NCBI GenBank assembly: GCA_030042885.1
Contig: JASHYW010000240.1
Span: forward strand, 1 to 5,333
Source of the DNA: Streptosporangiaceae bacterium
GTDB taxonomy: Bacteria > Actinomycetota > Actinomycetes > Streptosporangiales > Streptosporangiaceae
Direction of reading: 5' to 3'
Length of the DNA stretch: 5,333 nt
Below are positions 4,929 to 5,333 of this stretch, one piece after another. The notes under the pieces were generated by a model that ran no database searches, was not told the origin of the DNA, and worked only from the letters and a program-made list of their open reading frames with translations. The position numbers were made by a program, and so were the translations under genes. The stretch's first letter is position 1, and each line of letters starts with the position of its first letter.

Positions 4929-5008
4929 TAACCTGGGGTCATTCAAGGAGATGCGCACGCGGCGGGGCGGGTCTACAGTGGCCGCTGTGGATCCGGCGGC
5001 CGGGCTGG

Positions 5009-5333
5009 TTACCCCGGGCGGGGCGGCGGGCTGTGGCTGCGGATGATCTTCCCGCTAGGGCTGCGGGCCTGGCTGGTGCCGTCGGGGTGGACGGTCAGCG
5101 CCCAGCCCAGCTCGTGCAGCACGACATGGTGGTGCCACCAGCAATAATCCTTGAGGTTCGTGAGGCTGGTGCGGCCGCCGTCGGCCCGGTGCACCACGTG
5201 GTGCGGCTCGCAGCCGGCCGCGGGCTGGTCGCAGCCGCCCGGGTACTGACACGTCTGGTCCCGCAGCGCCACCAGCCGACGCAGGTGCGCGGGGATCTGG
5301 CCGGTCTGCCCGACGTCCAGCGGCAGCGACGGC
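5009..5333 (-). CDS. HNH endonuclease-family protein (DUF222/13E12-type), C-terminal part, 5' partial
   Basis: The frame is open to the window edge, so the gene starts beyond it; 107 residues are visible, ending at TAA 5011-5009. It opens with PLDVGQTGQIPAHLRRLVAL, the linker that precedes the HNH domain in actinobacterial DUF222 proteins; a GTG at 5272 lies within it and is not the true start. The HNH domain follows: TCQYPGGCDQP (27-37), C41, HHVVHRADGG (44-53), TSLTNL with Asn59 (55-60), then CWWHHHVVLH (64-73), and HPDGT near the end. All HNH landmarks (His44/45, Asn59, His68) are present. The C-terminus RSHSPPPRPG is a normal ending for the family. These proteins are numerous in actinomycete genomes; nuclease activity is assumed from the fold, and their biological role is poorly known. 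No link to the deacetylase gene is evident beyond shared strand and an 82-base gap. Confidence 0.9.
   Translation of the reverse strand, partial: PSLPLDVGQTGQIPAHLRRLVALRDQTCQYPGGCDQPAAGCEPHHVVHRADGGRTSLTNLKDYCWWHHHVVLHELGWALTVHPDGTSQARSPSGKIIRSHSPPPRPG

Noticed and set aside
4987..5046. 19-codon GTG frame as a real gene
   Set aside because: Too short and lacking any recognisable sequence; it overlaps the HNH gene end. Only the promoter-like spacing is notable, so it is reported as a finding and not as a CDS.

Overview
The window is high-GC DNA with actinomycete coding habits (G/C-rich third positions, GTG starts, hairpin terminators). It carries gene families typical of filamentous actinomycetes: conservon proteins, the DUF397 / helix-turn-helix-DUF5753 pair, and a DUF222-type HNH protein. 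Wording of several proteins is reminiscent of Streptosporangiales or Thermomonosporaceae. That placement is an inference from family resemblance, not a search.

Layout. (1) Positions 1-1893, + strand: the distal part of a conservon, the Cvn signalling operon of actinomycetes. It holds the C-terminal tail of a CvnA-type sensor histidine kinase (cut by the window edge), a CvnB-type Roadblock/LC7 protein, a CvnC-type DUF742 protein and a CvnD-type small GTPase. The genes overlap or nearly touch, so they are probably one transcript. As sequenced, the DUF742 and GTPase genes form one uninterrupted frame (925-1893). However, the usual DUF742 C-terminus and stop survive in the neighbouring frame, and the GTPase keeps its own strong ribosome binding site and ATG at 1276. 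A one-base loss in the DUF742 gene, real or a sequencing error, explains this best. (2) Positions 1879-4047: a WhiJ/AbaA-like regulatory group. A RsbW-like HATPase gene on the - strand runs tail-to-tail into the conservon with a 15-base overlap. A comparatively AT-rich gap of about 257 bases follows, with a perfect 8-bp inverted repeat that looks like an operator. Then come a DUF397 gene and an XRE/DUF5753 regulator gene on the + strand. (3) Positions 4048-4926, - strand: a PIG-L/LmbE-family zinc deacetylase. Its last ~50 codons run through three strong hairpins and look like former intergenic terminator sequence. (4) Positions 5009-5333, - strand: the C-terminal part of a DUF222/HNH endonuclease-family protein, cut by the window edge.

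How the genes fit together. The conservon proteins are known in Streptomyces to form a membrane-associated, G-protein-like signalling complex. The DUF397/XRE/HATPase set belongs to the families that control development and antibiotic production (whiJ, abaA, Scr1/Scr2). So the left 4 kb is two neighbouring signalling modules. The deacetylase and HNH genes show no obvious functional link to them. No tRNA, rRNA, CRISPR array, insertion sequence or complete mobile element was seen.
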